Below, piece by piece: positions 22,710 through 32,500 of a stretch of DNA of 38,089 nt (position 1 is the stretch's first letter; each line of letters opens with the position of its first letter). A program made the position numbers and the translations under genes. The notes under the pieces were generated by a model. The model was not told the origin of the DNA and did not search any database. It was given only the letters and a program-made list of their open reading frames with translations. Source of the stretch: Bacteroidota bacterium (lineage in GTDB: Bacteria > Bacteroidota > Bacteroidia > Cytophagales > Cyclobacteriaceae); contig JAQCJI010000018.1 of assembly GCA_027593175.1 (NCBI GenBank), positions 1 to 38,089 of the forward strand, read 5' to 3'.

Positions 22710-23966
22710 ATGCAAGCAGTAAACGCAGAAATCATTGCCATTGGAGACGAGCTGCTCTATGGGCAAATCATGGATACGAATTCCCATTGGATCAGCCAAC
22801 AGCTAGATGCCGTTGGCGTTCGGGTAGTCCGCAAAACAACCGTCGGAGACAACCGGATCGATATTTTGACTGCATTTGCAGAAGCTTCCACCCGTACCGA
22901 CCTGGTGCTGATTACTGGAGGCCTAGGACCAACCCAAGACGACCTCACCAAACCCTTATTGGCCGAGTACTTTGGTTGCGAGATCGTCGAAGTGCCCGAA
23001 GCCGTAGAGGCTGTATCTGCCTACTTCAAGCGTAGAGGTCGAGAAATGACTCCCCTAAATATCCTGCAGGGACACCTCCCCACTTGCTGTACCTATGTTC
23101 CCAACGAGGTAGGTACTGCACCAGGAATGTGGTTTGAAGGAAAAGGAGCCTACTGGATGTCCATGCCAGGAGTACCATACGAGATGAAAAAGCTTGTAAA
23201 TGACTTTGTACTGCCCAAGCTTGCCGAAATATTTGAGCTCCCAGTAATCTACCACAAGCTCATCAAAACTGCAGGAATTGGAGAATCCTGGTTGGCTGAC
23301 CTTATCAAAGACTGGGAAAATGCACTTCCGGTACACATTCGATTGGCTTATTTACCCTCCCTAGGACATGTCAAACTGCGTCTTACCGCTTTTGGCAATG
23401 ACAAGGAGCAGCTCTGCGAAGAAGTTGCGGCTCAAATCAAAGCCCTGCTACCTCAGATAGATAAATATGTCTATGGCTACGACGAAGAAACCTTGGAAAC
23501 TGCGCTAGGCAAACTTTTGAAGAACGCGGGGAAAACTATAGCTTTAGCTGAAAGTTGCTCGGGAGGATACGTCTCCCACCTGATCACCACCGTACCTGGC
23601 AGCTCTGACTACTTCCAAGGGGCGGTGGTGCCCTACCACAATGCCTTCAAGGAGCGTATCTTGGGAGTTAAAGTGGAGACCCTAACTACCCACGGGGCGG
23701 TGAGTGAAGAAACCGTGGCGGAGATGGCGACAGGAGTTCGGGAGTTATTTGGGGCAAACTACGGCTTGGCGAGTAGCGGTATCGCAGGACCCGATGGAGG
23801 AACAGCAGATAAGCCTGTGGGAACCGTCTGGATTGCCTGTGCTGGTCCAGAGGGAGTGGAGACGAGAAAGTTGCAGTTGACCCAAGACCGAATGCTCAAC
23901 ATTCAATTGACAGGCGTCGCAGTGTTGAATTTATTTAGAATCTGCTTTCACCCTAGCAATAAATAA
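22710..23966 (+). CDS. cinA: CinA-family protein (nicotinamide-nucleotide amidase with molybdopterin-binding-like domain)
   Basis: A 418-aa full-length CinA. Residues 1 to about 170 form the MoCF/COG1058 domain with IAIGDELLYGQIMDTNSHWI and LVLITGGLGPTQDDLTKPLLA; in some members this domain is an ADP-ribose pyrophosphatase. Residues from about 260 form the PncC-type NMN deamidase with IALAESCSGGYVSHLITTVPGSSDYFQGAVVPY, HGAVSEETVAEMA and SSGIAGPDGGTADKPVGTVW. The protein recycles the NAD by-product NMN and is linked to competence in some bacteria. It is third in the folA-SDR-cinA operon. Confidence 0.95.
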   Translation: MQAVNAEIIAIGDELLYGQIMDTNSHWISQQLDAVGVRVVRKTTVGDNRIDILTAFAEASTRTDLVLITGGLGPTQDDLTKPLLAEYFGCEIVEVPEAVEAVSAYFKRRGREMTPLNILQGHLPTCCTYVPNEVGTAPGMWFEGKGAYWMSMPGVPYEMKKLVNDFVLPKLAEIFELPVIYHKLIKTAGIGESWLADLIKDWENALPVHIRLAYLPSLGHVKLRLTAFGNDKEQLCEEVAAQIKALLPQIDKYVYGYDEETLETALGKLLKNAGKTIALAESCSGGYVSHLITTVPGSSDYFQGAVVPYHNAFKERILGVKVETLTTHGAVSEETVAEMATGVRELFGANYGLASSGIAGPDGGTADKPVGTVWIACAGPEGVETRKLQLTQDRMLNIQLTGVAVLNLFRICFHPSNK

Positions 23967-24053
23967 AATTTTATAAATAGGATTTGGGAAGCATTTTAAT
24001 AAAATTTAATTTTAAAACTTGAAAATAAACCCAATTAAATTATAAAGATCAAC

Positions 24054-25349
24054 ATGGCAAGTGTAGAAATGCTCATGCCCAAGATGGGCGAAAGTATCAT
24101 TGAAGGCACCATCCTTTCTTGGCTCAAGAAGGAAGGAGATTCCATAGAAGCAGATGAGTCTGTGTTGGAGGTAGCTACAGATAAGGTAGATACCGAGGTT
24201 CCTGCCATGCATGGAGGTATTTTAAAGAAAATTTTAGCTAAGGAGGGCGATGTCGTTGCGGTTGGAACAGCCATTGCAATTATCGAAACCAGCGAAGTAG
24301 CATCCACCGATGCTCCAGCGGCCCCCGCCACTCCAAAAGAAGAAGTGGTGCAAGCCGCCCCGGCACTAACTGCCAGCTTGATTACAACTACTAAATCTAT
24401 ACACGAAGAGGTCAAGTCGGATGGACGGTTTTATTCTCCCCTCGTCAGAAGTATCGCTAAAGAGGAGGGCATTTCCTTTGAGGCACTTTCTAGCATCGTA
24501 GGATCAGGAGCAGAAGGCCGATTAACCAAGCAGGACATATTGGATTACCTGGCATCCCGGTCCAGCACTGCTGGCAAAAAGAATACCTTTAACCAAGCCC
24601 CTTCTATTTCTCATCCCAAGTCTCCTGTGAGCATCAGTGGGGGAGATGAACTTATTGAAATGGACCGCTTGCGCAAAATGATTGCCACCCGAATGGTGGA
24701 ATCGAAGCGTATTTCTGCCCATGTCACTTCCTTTGTCGAGACAGATATGACCAATATTGTCCTTTGGAGAGAGAAAAACAAGGAGGCCTATAAGGTCAAA
24801 TACGGGGAAGGAATCACCTTTACTCCTTTCTTTATCGATGCCGTCGCCAAAGCAATCGGCGACTTTCCAATGATTAACATCTCCGTAGAAGGAGACCATA
24901 TTTTAAAGAAAAAGAACATTAACATCGGTATGGCCGTAGCCTTAGAATCTGGCAACCTAATTGTGCCGGTTATTAAAAACGTAGACCAGCTCAATATCGT
25001 AGGGATTTCTAAAAAGGTCAACGACTTGGCCAACCGTGCCCGAAACAATAAGTTAACTGCTGACGATGTCACAGGAGGCACCTACACGGTTTCTAACGTG
25101 GGGTCTTTTGGTAACATTATGGGCACTCCAATCATTCCCCAGCCTCAGGTGGCCATTCTTGCCATTGGCGCGATTGTGAAAAAACCTGCTGTGGTGGAGA
25201 CACCTACTGGAGATGTTATCGCCATCCGCCACAAAATGTTCCTTTCCCACACCTACGATCACCGCGTAGTGGACGGCTCTCTTGGAGGCATGTTTGTACG
25301 CCGTGTAGCGGATTATTTGGAGGAATTCGACTTAGAAACTTCCTTATAA
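24054..25349 (+). CDS. 2-oxoacid dehydrogenase complex E2 (dihydrolipoyl acyltransferase)
   Basis: A 431-aa E2 with three domains in the usual order. An N-terminal lipoyl domain (1-80) carries the lipoylated Lys44 in VATDKVDTEV. A linker rich in Ala/Pro follows, then the E3-binding domain (about 125-170, FYSPLVRSIAKEEGI and EGRLTKQDILDYL). The catalytic domain (about 200-431) ends with the active-site motif SHTYDHRVVDG (His403, Asp407). TYTVSNVGSFGNIMGTPIIPQPQVAILAIG is also conserved. Single-lipoyl architecture suits the branched-chain 2-oxoacid or 2-oxoglutarate complex. No E1 or E3 gene is adjacent, so the complex cannot be named. An AT-rich 87-base gap precedes it, with no exact promoter match. 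Confidence 0.93.
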   Translation: MASVEMLMPKMGESIIEGTILSWLKKEGDSIEADESVLEVATDKVDTEVPAMHGGILKKILAKEGDVVAVGTAIAIIETSEVASTDAPAAPATPKEEVVQAAPALTASLITTTKSIHEEVKSDGRFYSPLVRSIAKEEGISFEALSSIVGSGAEGRLTKQDILDYLASRSSTAGKKNTFNQAPSISHPKSPVSISGGDELIEMDRLRKMIATRMVESKRISAHVTSFVETDMTNIVLWREKNKEAYKVKYGEGITFTPFFIDAVAKAIGDFPMINISVEGDHILKKKNINIGMAVALESGNLIVPVIKNVDQLNIVGISKKVNDLANRARNNKLTADDVTGGTYTVSNVGSFGNIMGTPIIPQPQVAILAIGAIVKKPAVVETPTGDVIAIRHKMFLSHTYDHRVVDGSLGGMFVRRVADYLEEFDLETSL

Positions 25350-25394
25350 ATACTTCCTTTTAGGAAATAAATACCCTGAAATAATATTGATTTG

Positions 25395-25419
25395 CCCCCA
25401 AAAAGTTGGGGGAATTTTT
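25395..25419 (+). terminator. Intrinsic terminator after the E2 gene
   Basis: CCCCCAA (25395-25401) pairs with TTGGGGG (25406-25412) around AAAG, followed by AA and five T (25415-25419). It sits between the convergent E2 and histidine-kinase genes. The T-run favours plus-strand termination. Confidence 0.8.
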
Positions 25420-25440
25420 ATGTAGTACCTACAAGCAAAT

Positions 25441-28302
25441 TTAAAAATTATTGGGCGAACTCCGTAGTTTGAGTTTCCGATAATAGAACTCCAATTTTCC
25501 AGCTAAGACCGAAAGACGAATTGGCTTGGTGAGGTAATCGTTCATCCCCATCTCCAGCGCCTTCTTCTGATCATCCTCAAATGCATTGGCGGAGAGACCA
25601 ATGATGATAAGCGACTCTCTATTGGCCATTTTCCGAATTTCCTCCGTGGCATCCATCCCATTCATCACCGGCATCTGCAGATCCATAAAGACTAGATCAA
25701 AATCCTGTTCACGCACTTTTTCTACTGCTTCCTGCCCATTTTTAGCTACCTCAAAGGCAAAACCCAACTGCTTAAACATGAGTCCCATGAGTTGTAGGTT
25801 AAGCTCATTATCCTCGGCGATCAAAATTCGTAGTGGAAAAGTCTCTCCCAAATCCCTCTTGATCTCCAAAGCAGAGTCATCCTTCGATACAGGGATCAGC
25901 GGATCTAAAATACGCTTTGCCAAGACAGAAAATCGAAAGATGGCCCCTTGACCGGGCTCACTGACTACTTCCAATTCCCCTCCTAAAAGTTTAACCATCT
26001 TCTTGGTAATGGCCAAACCTAGACCAGTTCCTTGATAGGATCGGGTAGCGGACCTCTCCACTTGAAAAAAGGGCTGAGACAGGCGAAGTAAATTTTCTTG
26101 AGAAATACCTATACCCGTGTCGGTTACGCTGTAGTGGAGCATTAGCAACTCTTCCGTGAGTACCTCTTGGCTGAGGGATACTTTCACCACACCTCCATCG
26201 GGTGTAAACTTGAGTGCATTGCCTACTAAATTCAATAAAATTTGGTTGATTTTATCTCGGTCTGCCTCTACGACAAGTTGAGAACCTATTTCCTCTTGTA
26301 GCTGCAGAGAAATGCCCTTTTTTTGAGCCAAAGCACCCAAGATCTCCAGTTCGGCTTGTGCCTCCTGTACTGGAGCAAAGGTGCTTACATGAATATCCAA
26401 TTCCCCTGCTTCAATCTTGGAGTAATCCAAAATATCTCGGATGATGGTCAATAGGGAGCTGCCTGAATTTTTGATGATTTCTAAGTACTGCAATTGTACC
26501 TGATCCAATTGGGTACTTTCAAGTAGGTCAATGATTCCCAAAAGTCCATTCAGTGGCGTTCGGATTTCATGACTCATGTTAGCCAGAAATTCTGATTTAA
26601 ATCGATTAGCCTGATCAGCTGCCTGCATAGACTCAATCAAGCCTTTCTCCCAAATCTTCTGGATCGTGATATCCTTGGAAATAGAAATCATCTGCTGGGC
26701 ATCCAAGGGGAAAAAGCGCATTTCATAGTAACGCTTCCTATCTGTGCCTGCTTCGGCCCAACTTACATTCACCGTCTGAATGGTCCCAGAATTTCTTGCC
26801 TCGGAAAATGCCGCCTCTGAGGCAGCTGTTTGGTCCGAAGGAATAATTTTTTTAAGCGTTTTACCTACCTGCGCCTGGGTAAGCTCGAGGTAATTCCCTC
26901 GCGGCTGTACATGGAAATCTAATATTTTACCGGAATTGTCGTAGACAAAGATTTCATCGGGTAGGTTGTTAAGTAGGGAGCGAAGCCGGGTTTCACTTTG
27001 AACAATCTCCATTTTTACTTGATAGGATTCAGAGATGTCGGTACAAATCCCAAGTCCTATGTCAAAAAGACCATTCTTATCTAAAATGATTTTTTCAAAA
27101 ATCCGGATCCGTATTTTTTTACCGTCTTTTCTAAAAATATCGTATTCCAAATCTAAATATTCTCTTTTATCTAGGTACGCTTGTCTTATCTCTCTTCTTA
27201 CTTTTAATACTAAGGGGACTGTCGACCCACCGTTGAAAACTTTCATAAATTCATGCTCGGAATAGCCCAATACTTCTTCTACCTGATCACTCGTCCGAAT
27301 TATCTCTCCCTTGTAGTTGTGAAAGAAAACAAAGCCACGAAGTTCTTTGAGTAGCATATTTTGCTGATCAAAAAGTTCACTCACCTCCTTGTAACTTTCC
27401 TCCCTATTTTTGGTGTAGTCCAGGTGATTTTTGACCGAAATCACGAAAATGGATAGTAGGATAATCATGATAATGATCATCCCTACAAATAATAAAAAAT
27501 AAGTGCGGTAAACCCCCGAGCGCAGGTCATCAAGCGGCAGAACGATTACTAAGCCCATTTGGTTGACGAGATTACCAAAAGAAAGAGGGTAATGGACCAA
27601 CACCCCATCGACTAGAGTTCCATCTTTCTCCCAAGAAATGGGATATAAACCCTTAAGTCCCTGGGAAATGTCCTTTTGAACCCTTTCAAACTCCTCAATT
27701 TCCACTTCCTTTAGATGTGGAAGACTGGTAGAACCAATATCTACTAGACTGTCTCCAATAAATAGGAAACTTCCCCCACCCTGTACCTGGTAGAAGTTTT
27801 CCATATATTCCTGAGCAAAGCGACGAACTGTAATCGAAAAGAGTACGCGGTACCCCGATTTTCCTTCCAAAAGCAGTTGAGTTTGGAGACTATCCTGTGG
27901 AAATTGAATGGCAGGCAGTGCAATGAAATCATTCCGCTGGGTATACACATAGCGCATAACCAGCTGTTGGGAATCGGCTATCCATAAGGTATCAACCAAG
28001 CTAGGGAATGCAGTAAGCACCTTTCTGGCGAATTTTCCTGCCTCAGCCTGCCTACCCTTGTCTGCAAGCTCTTCAAGATCTGATAAAAATACCTTGGATT
28101 CCTCTTCAAATCGGTCCAGCTCATTTTCTAAGCCCCTACCCGCAAGATCCGTCTGCTGTCCCAAAAAATCTTTCCTTCCCTCCAGCTGTAAAGAATATAT
28201 CACCAAAAAAAAGCTAATACCCACAACTCCTACTAATACAATTAGGAATAGTCCAAGGGCAAGTGAAAACTTAAAGCTTCTGTTGGAAAAACCCTTCTTC
28301 AT
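25441..28302 (-). CDS. Hybrid sensor histidine kinase / response regulator
   Basis: A 953-aa membrane sensor kinase. TM1 (about 11-37) and TM2 (about 268-290) flank a periplasmic sensor domain of about 230 residues that resembles a Cache-type fold. Two PAS-like domains follow (about 315-425 and 435-548). HisKA is next, with phospho-acceptor His578 in FLANMSHEIRTPLNGLLG, then the HATPase with the N-box LLNLVGNALKFT (Asn695), DTGIGI and YQGTGLGLAITKK. The C-terminal receiver domain has its Asp874 in LVFMDLQMPVMNG. There is no output domain or Hpt, so phosphate must move to other proteins. A TTG two codons upstream is possible but ATG 28302 is preferred. It follows a 64-aa gene by two bases, implying translational coupling. 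Confidence 0.95.
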   Translation of the reverse strand: MKKGFSNRSFKFSLALGLFLIVLVGVVGISFFLVIYSLQLEGRKDFLGQQTDLAGRGLENELDRFEEESKVFLSDLEELADKGRQAEAGKFARKVLTAFPSLVDTLWIADSQQLVMRYVYTQRNDFIALPAIQFPQDSLQTQLLLEGKSGYRVLFSITVRRFAQEYMENFYQVQGGGSFLFIGDSLVDIGSTSLPHLKEVEIEEFERVQKDISQGLKGLYPISWEKDGTLVDGVLVHYPLSFGNLVNQMGLVIVLPLDDLRSGVYRTYFLLFVGMIIIMIILLSIFVISVKNHLDYTKNREESYKEVSELFDQQNMLLKELRGFVFFHNYKGEIIRTSDQVEEVLGYSEHEFMKVFNGGSTVPLVLKVRREIRQAYLDKREYLDLEYDIFRKDGKKIRIRIFEKIILDKNGLFDIGLGICTDISESYQVKMEIVQSETRLRSLLNNLPDEIFVYDNSGKILDFHVQPRGNYLELTQAQVGKTLKKIIPSDQTAASEAAFSEARNSGTIQTVNVSWAEAGTDRKRYYEMRFFPLDAQQMISISKDITIQKIWEKGLIESMQAADQANRFKSEFLANMSHEIRTPLNGLLGIIDLLESTQLDQVQLQYLEIIKNSGSSLLTIIRDILDYSKIEAGELDIHVSTFAPVQEAQAELEILGALAQKKGISLQLQEEIGSQLVVEADRDKINQILLNLVGNALKFTPDGGVVKVSLSQEVLTEELLMLHYSVTDTGIGISQENLLRLSQPFFQVERSATRSYQGTGLGLAITKKMVKLLGGELEVVSEPGQGAIFRFSVLAKRILDPLIPVSKDDSALEIKRDLGETFPLRILIAEDNELNLQLMGLMFKQLGFAFEVAKNGQEAVEKVREQDFDLVFMDLQMPVMNGMDATEEIRKMANRESLIIIGLSANAFEDDQKKALEMGMNDYLTKPIRLSVLAGKLEFYYRKLKLRSSPNNF

Positions 28303-28304
28303 TT

Positions 28305-28499
28305 TCAATTGGGGAATATAATTTCCAAGAGATACCAGTCCACCTGAGAAAAAGAACGGCCTAAAACTCGGGATATGCGAGCATCTTCTACAAAATCAAA
28401 ATGGGTGTTTTTATCTTCTAGAATAGATTGAGCCATCTTGCGCACTTCCCCATTCTTGCCTCTCGAAAGGTTAAAATCTGCTCCTCTGAAGTTATCCAT
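28305..28499 (-). CDS. Small protein of unknown function (64 aa)
   Basis: A 64-aa frame with ATG at 28499 and TGA at 28307-28305, two bases before the kinase ATG. It starts 15 bases after the stop of the exported 113-aa protein, so it fills the gap exactly in an otherwise tightly packed operon. The product is mixed charged and has no membrane segment or signal peptide. It has a central KMAQSILEDKNTHFDFVEDARI stretch and ends RSFSQVDWYLLEIIFPN. I do not recognise a family. The spacing and the balanced, protein-like composition support a real gene. A role with the kinase is only inferred from coupling. Confidence 0.6.
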   Translation of the reverse strand: MDNFRGADFNLSRGKNGEVRKMAQSILEDKNTHFDFVEDARISRVLGRSFSQVDWYLLEIIFPN

Positions 28500-28514
28500 C
28501 TGTATCGTTTCTTG

Positions 28515-28856
28515 TTATACGTGGTTTTTCAGCAAAGGCATCCCCGACAATTCTATGTCTTCAGATTTGCCTCCAATGATATTGCCATTCACCAACACAA
28601 AATACCCATCCATCGTGTATTTGAATGGCATAGGAGTAGCAAGAATTGAATCTCGGTGTTGCAAGAGGAGTCCGTCATAGTTCGTGATATCCTCTAGCTC
28701 AGCAGCTAAAATTTGCATTTGTGCCTCAATCTGACTTAACAGCCCTTGTAACTTATCAAAATCCGTTGCTTCCGGAGGACTAATTCCAGGTTGGCTGGCT
28801 GTAAAAAATAAACCAAAAAATAGAAACAGAACAGAGGATAAAAATTTCATAGGCAT
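28515..28856 (-). CDS. Exported small protein of unknown function (113 aa)
   Basis: A 113-aa protein with an N-terminal signal peptide (MKFLSSVLFLFFGLFFTASQ; likely cleavage after about residue 21). A helical, possibly coiled-coil segment follows (FDKLQGLLSQIEAQMQILAAELEDI). The C-terminal part is HRDSILATPMPFKYTMDGYFVLVNGNIIGG. There is no lipobox cysteine. The start could be ATG 28856 or ATG 28850, and the second gives a more usual signal peptide. It lies in the operon between the 79-aa and 64-aa genes, upstream of the hybrid kinase whose sensor faces the same periplasm. A periplasmic accessory or ligand-related role is possible but not shown. Confidence 0.75.
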   Translation of the reverse strand: MPMKFLSSVLFLFFGLFFTASQPGISPPEATDFDKLQGLLSQIEAQMQILAAELEDITNYDGLLLQHRDSILATPMPFKYTMDGYFVLVNGNIIGGKSEDIELSGMPLLKNHV

Positions 28857-28865
28857 CTCAGATTT

Positions 28866-28896
28866 TTAGGAAATTAACTATTTTCTAATTTCCTAA
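28866..28896. other. Perfect 11-bp stem-loop at the end of the 79-aa gene
   Basis: TTAGGAAATTA (28866-28876) and TAATTTCCTAA (28886-28896) are exact inverted repeats with a 9-base loop. It overlaps the stop codon of the 79-aa gene and lies 10 bases before the start of the 113-aa gene. On the minus strand no U-run follows, so it is not a classic terminator. An mRNA-processing or stability element within the operon is plausible. Confidence 0.55.
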
Positions 28897-29113
28897 GTAG
28901 CGATTGGCCCATTTCTTTAAATCTTTGTTTGACTTCTTCCAAAAACTCCCCTTCTAAGAACCCCTCCAATTCCGACTCTTCTAAGATCTCCGTTTCACTA
29001 ACCTTGAAGGTTTGCTCCATCGGTCCCAACTCGTATTTGAAGATATACTTGGAGTTCCATGAAAAAATACTCACCCGTATTTCATCCCGCACTATTTCTT
29101 TAACTACTCTCAT
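28874..29113 (-). CDS. Conserved-looking protein of unknown function (79 aa)
   Basis: A 79-aa soluble protein. The first half is beta-rich (RVSIFSWNSKYIFKYELGPMEQTFKVSE) and the second half is acidic and helical (EILEESELEGFLEGEFLEEVKQRFKEMGQSLLRKLE). The ATG overlaps the end of the OsmC-family gene by four bases (29110-29113), so the two are translationally coupled. The domain family is not one I can name. The pattern looks like a small conserved Bacteroidota protein that may work with the OsmC-family partner. Confidence 0.75.
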   Translation of the reverse strand: MRVVKEIVRDEIRVSIFSWNSKYIFKYELGPMEQTFKVSETEILEESELEGFLEGEFLEEVKQRFKEMGQSLLRKLENS

Positions 29114-29529
29114 GCGGTTCGCCTTACCTCTGAAGTGAAGCTTATTTTGGAGGACAAGGAAGAAGCCACTGAACAGTATTTTTCTACAGATAGGGCCACT
29201 ACTTTTTCAAGCTCTTCCTTCGTAGCATCCGGAGAAACCAAGACAAAATGAAGTTTTATGTCAGTGTAGTAGCCCGGCACCCCCTCGTTTCGACGGCCTT
29301 CAACCTCCACAAAAAAATCGAGGAGCTCCCGTCTTTTCTTTTTCATCATTAACACTGCATCCACAGAAGCACAGCCCCCTAAAGCGGAGAGGAGTAACTC
29401 CATCGGTGACTGCCCTTGCTTCAGCTCAGGATCATTCATATCAATATATACCGTGTGACCTTGTGGATTTTGCGCGGAAAAGGTTAGATCCGAAGTCATG
29501 CGAACGGTTACGCTACGGGTGTTTGCCAT
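29110..29529 (-). CDS. OsmC-family protein
   Basis: A 139-aa OsmC/Ohr-superfamily protein. The two redox cysteines are Cys53 in SALGGCASVDAVLMM and Cys119 in VEKYCSVASSLSSK. SPMELLLSALGGC is the signature helix. Family members reduce organic hydroperoxides or have undefined thiol roles. It lacks the exact Ohr pattern, so the YhfA-like OsmC branch is more likely. It starts 30 bases after icmF on the same strand and overlaps the 79-aa gene by four bases. Confidence 0.9.
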   Translation of the reverse strand: MANTRSVTVRMTSDLTFSAQNPQGHTVYIDMNDPELKQGQSPMELLLSALGGCASVDAVLMMKKKRRELLDFFVEVEGRRNEGVPGYYTDIKLHFVLVSPDATKEELEKVVALSVEKYCSVASSLSSKISFTSEVRRTA

Positions 29530-29559
29530 GGGATAAAGGTTTTTTTGAAAAACTAAGGG

Positions 29560-32500
29560 TTACATATTTCGTCTATATTGCCCGCCTACTTCGTAGAGGG
29601 CTTGGGTAAGTTGACCCAAAGAACAATATTTTGATGCTTCCATCAAGCAGTCAAATACATTTTCATTCGAAATCGCTGCTTTTTTCACCCTTTTGAGTTG
29701 CTCACTGACCTGATCAGGAAATGCCTGATGGAGAAGAACCAAGGTTTGGATCTGCCCTTCCTTCTCCTCGGCCGTTGCGCGGATCACCTCTCCTGGGATC
29801 AGGGTTGGAGACCCTTCACTGGATAAAAAGGTGTTGACCCCGATGATAGGATACTCCCCAGTGTGCTTAAGCATTTCGTAGTGTAAACTTTCCTCTTGAA
29901 TTTTGCCCCGCTGGTACATTGTTTCCATCGCACCGAGGACACCACCACGTTCGGTAATAGAGTCAAATTCTTGGTAAACCGCCTCTTCCACCAAATCGGT
30001 CAACTCATCGATGATGAACGACCCTTGAAGGGGATTTTCATTTTTAGAAAGCCCCAGCTCCTTATTGATAATTAACTGAATGGCTATGGCGCGCCGTACA
30101 GACCCTTCAGTAGGGGTAGTAATGGCTTCGTCATAGGCATTTGTGTGTAGGGAGTTGCAGTTGTCATAGATCGCATATAATGCCTGTAATGTGGTACGGA
30201 TATCGTTAAAGTCGATTTCCTGCGCGTGCAGAGATCGCCCGGAGGTTTGGATGTGGTATTTGAGTTGCTGCGCCCGATCATTAGCACCATACTTGAGCTT
30301 GAGTGCCTTGGCCCAGATTCGGCGGGCGACTCTACCGATCACTGCATATTCTGGATCAATCCCATTGGAAAAGAAGAAGGAGAGATTGGGTGCAAATTCA
30401 TTGATGGCCATCCCTCCGGAGAGGTAATATTCCAAATAGGTGAAGCCATTGGAGAGCGTCAGTGCAAGCTGGGTAATCGGGTTGGCGCCCGCCTCAGCGA
30501 TGTGGTAGCCTGAGATGGATACGGAGTAAAAATTCCGTATCTGATGGTTATTAAAGTACTGCTGTACATCACCCATAAGGCGCAGGGAAAATTCGGTGGA
30601 AAAAATACAGGTATTCTGTGCCTGGTCTTCCTTCAAAATATCCGCCTGCACGGTACCACGAGCCTTGGAGAGAGTATCTTTCTTGATCTGTGCATAGACT
30701 TCTTGAGGGAGCACCTGATCACCAGTCACCCCCAGGAGCATCAGCCCTAGCCCATTATTTCCTTCCGGAAGGGCTCCTCGGTAGGTAGGTCTTGGAAGTC
30801 CTTTTTTGGCATAAATCGCATCAATCTGCGCATTAACCTGTTTTTCTAGGCCTTTCTCTTTAATGTATACCTCACATTGCTGATCGATCGCTGCATTCAT
30901 AAAGAAGGCAGTCATTGTAGCAGCAGGTCCATTAATGGTCATCGACACGGAAGTCATGGGATGAATGAGATTGAAACCAGAATAGAGTTTCTTCGCATCG
31001 TCGAGGCAACAAATATTGACTCCTGCGTTTCCGATTTTACCATAAATATCGGGGCGGTAGTCCGGGTCTTCTCCGTAAAGTGTCACCGAGTCAAAGGCAG
31101 TGGACAGGCGCTTGGCCGGCATACCCTTGGAAAGGTAGTGGAAGCGCTTGTTGGTGCGCTCGGGTCCACCCTCTCCCGCAAACATGCGGGTAGGATCTTC
31201 ACCTTCCCGCTTGAAAGGGAATACACCCGCGGTGTAGGGGAACTTGCCCGGCAGATTCTCGCGTAGTCCCCATTTTAGGAGCTCTCCCCAAGCCTGATAG
31301 GTAGGTAGGGCCACTTTGGAAATGCGGGAATCCGAAAGGGAGCTGTGGTAGGTTTTCACTTGAATCTCTTTGCCCCGAACGAGGTAGGTGTAGTGCTCGC
31401 CTCTATATCTCGCTGCCTCAGCAGGCCACTCTTCAAGCCATTTCTTGTTTTTAGGATCCAGATGCAAGGCTACTTGCGTGTACACCTCCTGAAGTTCCTT
31501 GAGGAGTCGATCTCGATCTGAAACCTGCGCAGTGGCAATGACCTCCATGGACTTTTGGATGGAATACAGCTGCTGAGCCACCTCTCCCTGCTCCTCCACC
31601 CAGCGGTCGTACTTCCGGTTCACTTCGGTGATCTCGCTCAGGTAGCGCATGCGTGCAGGAGGAATGATGTACACCTTTTCAGAGGTACCCATAGCCCCCT
31701 GAAAGTTACTTTTCCAATTTTCAAATTTTTGACCAAGACCGGCGACCACCAAGGCATAGAGTCGGTTCATACCCGGATCGTTGAATTGGGAAGCCATGGT
31801 CCCTACTACGGGCAAGTCTTCGTCTTCCGTTTCCCAGAGGTTGTGATTGCGTTTGTATTGCTTGCGCACGTCACGAAGCGCATCAAGTGCACCGCGCTTG
31901 TCAAATTTATTGAGAGCAATCAGGTCCGCAAAATCGAGCATGTCGATTTTCTCCAGTTGAGAGGCTGCCCCATACTCTGGCGTCATCACGTAGAGCGAAA
32001 GGTCAGAATGCTCGATGATCTCGGTGTCGGATTGCCCGATGCCAGAGGTTTCCAGGATGACCAAATCGTAGCCTGCCGCCTTGACCGTATCTACTGCATC
32101 CTGCACGTATTTGGAAAGGGCGAGATTGGACTGCCGGGTAGCCAAGGAGCGCATGTAGACGCGCGGATGGTGTATGGCATTCATGCGAATACGGTCACCA
32201 AGCAAGGCTCCGCCCGTCTTTCTTTTGGAAGGATCTACGGAGATGATGGCAACCCGCTTATCTTCAAAATCCATCAAGAATCGACGTACCAATTCGTCTA
32301 CCAAGGAGGATTTTCCCGCTCCACCAGTACCTGTGATCCCCAGTACAGGTACAATGACCTTTTGACTGGCTTTTCTAATTTTTTCCAAGAGCGGAGCGGA
32401 TCGTTCCGGAAAGTTTTCAAATGCCGAGATCACACGAGCCACTTGTCCTGTTTCCTTGATAGAAAGCTCCTTTTCGACATCCAAATCTCCTCCTAGTGGG

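Noticed and set aside
23967-24053. AT-rich gap before the E2 gene as a promoter
   Set aside because: Several near-matches exist but none fits TAnnTTTG with correct spacing; chance matches are expected in such AT-rich sequence.
28428-28680. Two plus-strand frames of 73 and 80 codons
   Set aside because: They overlap each other and run opposite the compact minus-strand gene series, and look like shadows.
31555-32496. A 313-aa open frame on the plus strand
   Set aside because: It lies entirely antisense to icmF, whose protein is clearly conserved. The frame is a codon-bias shadow with no recognisable domain.
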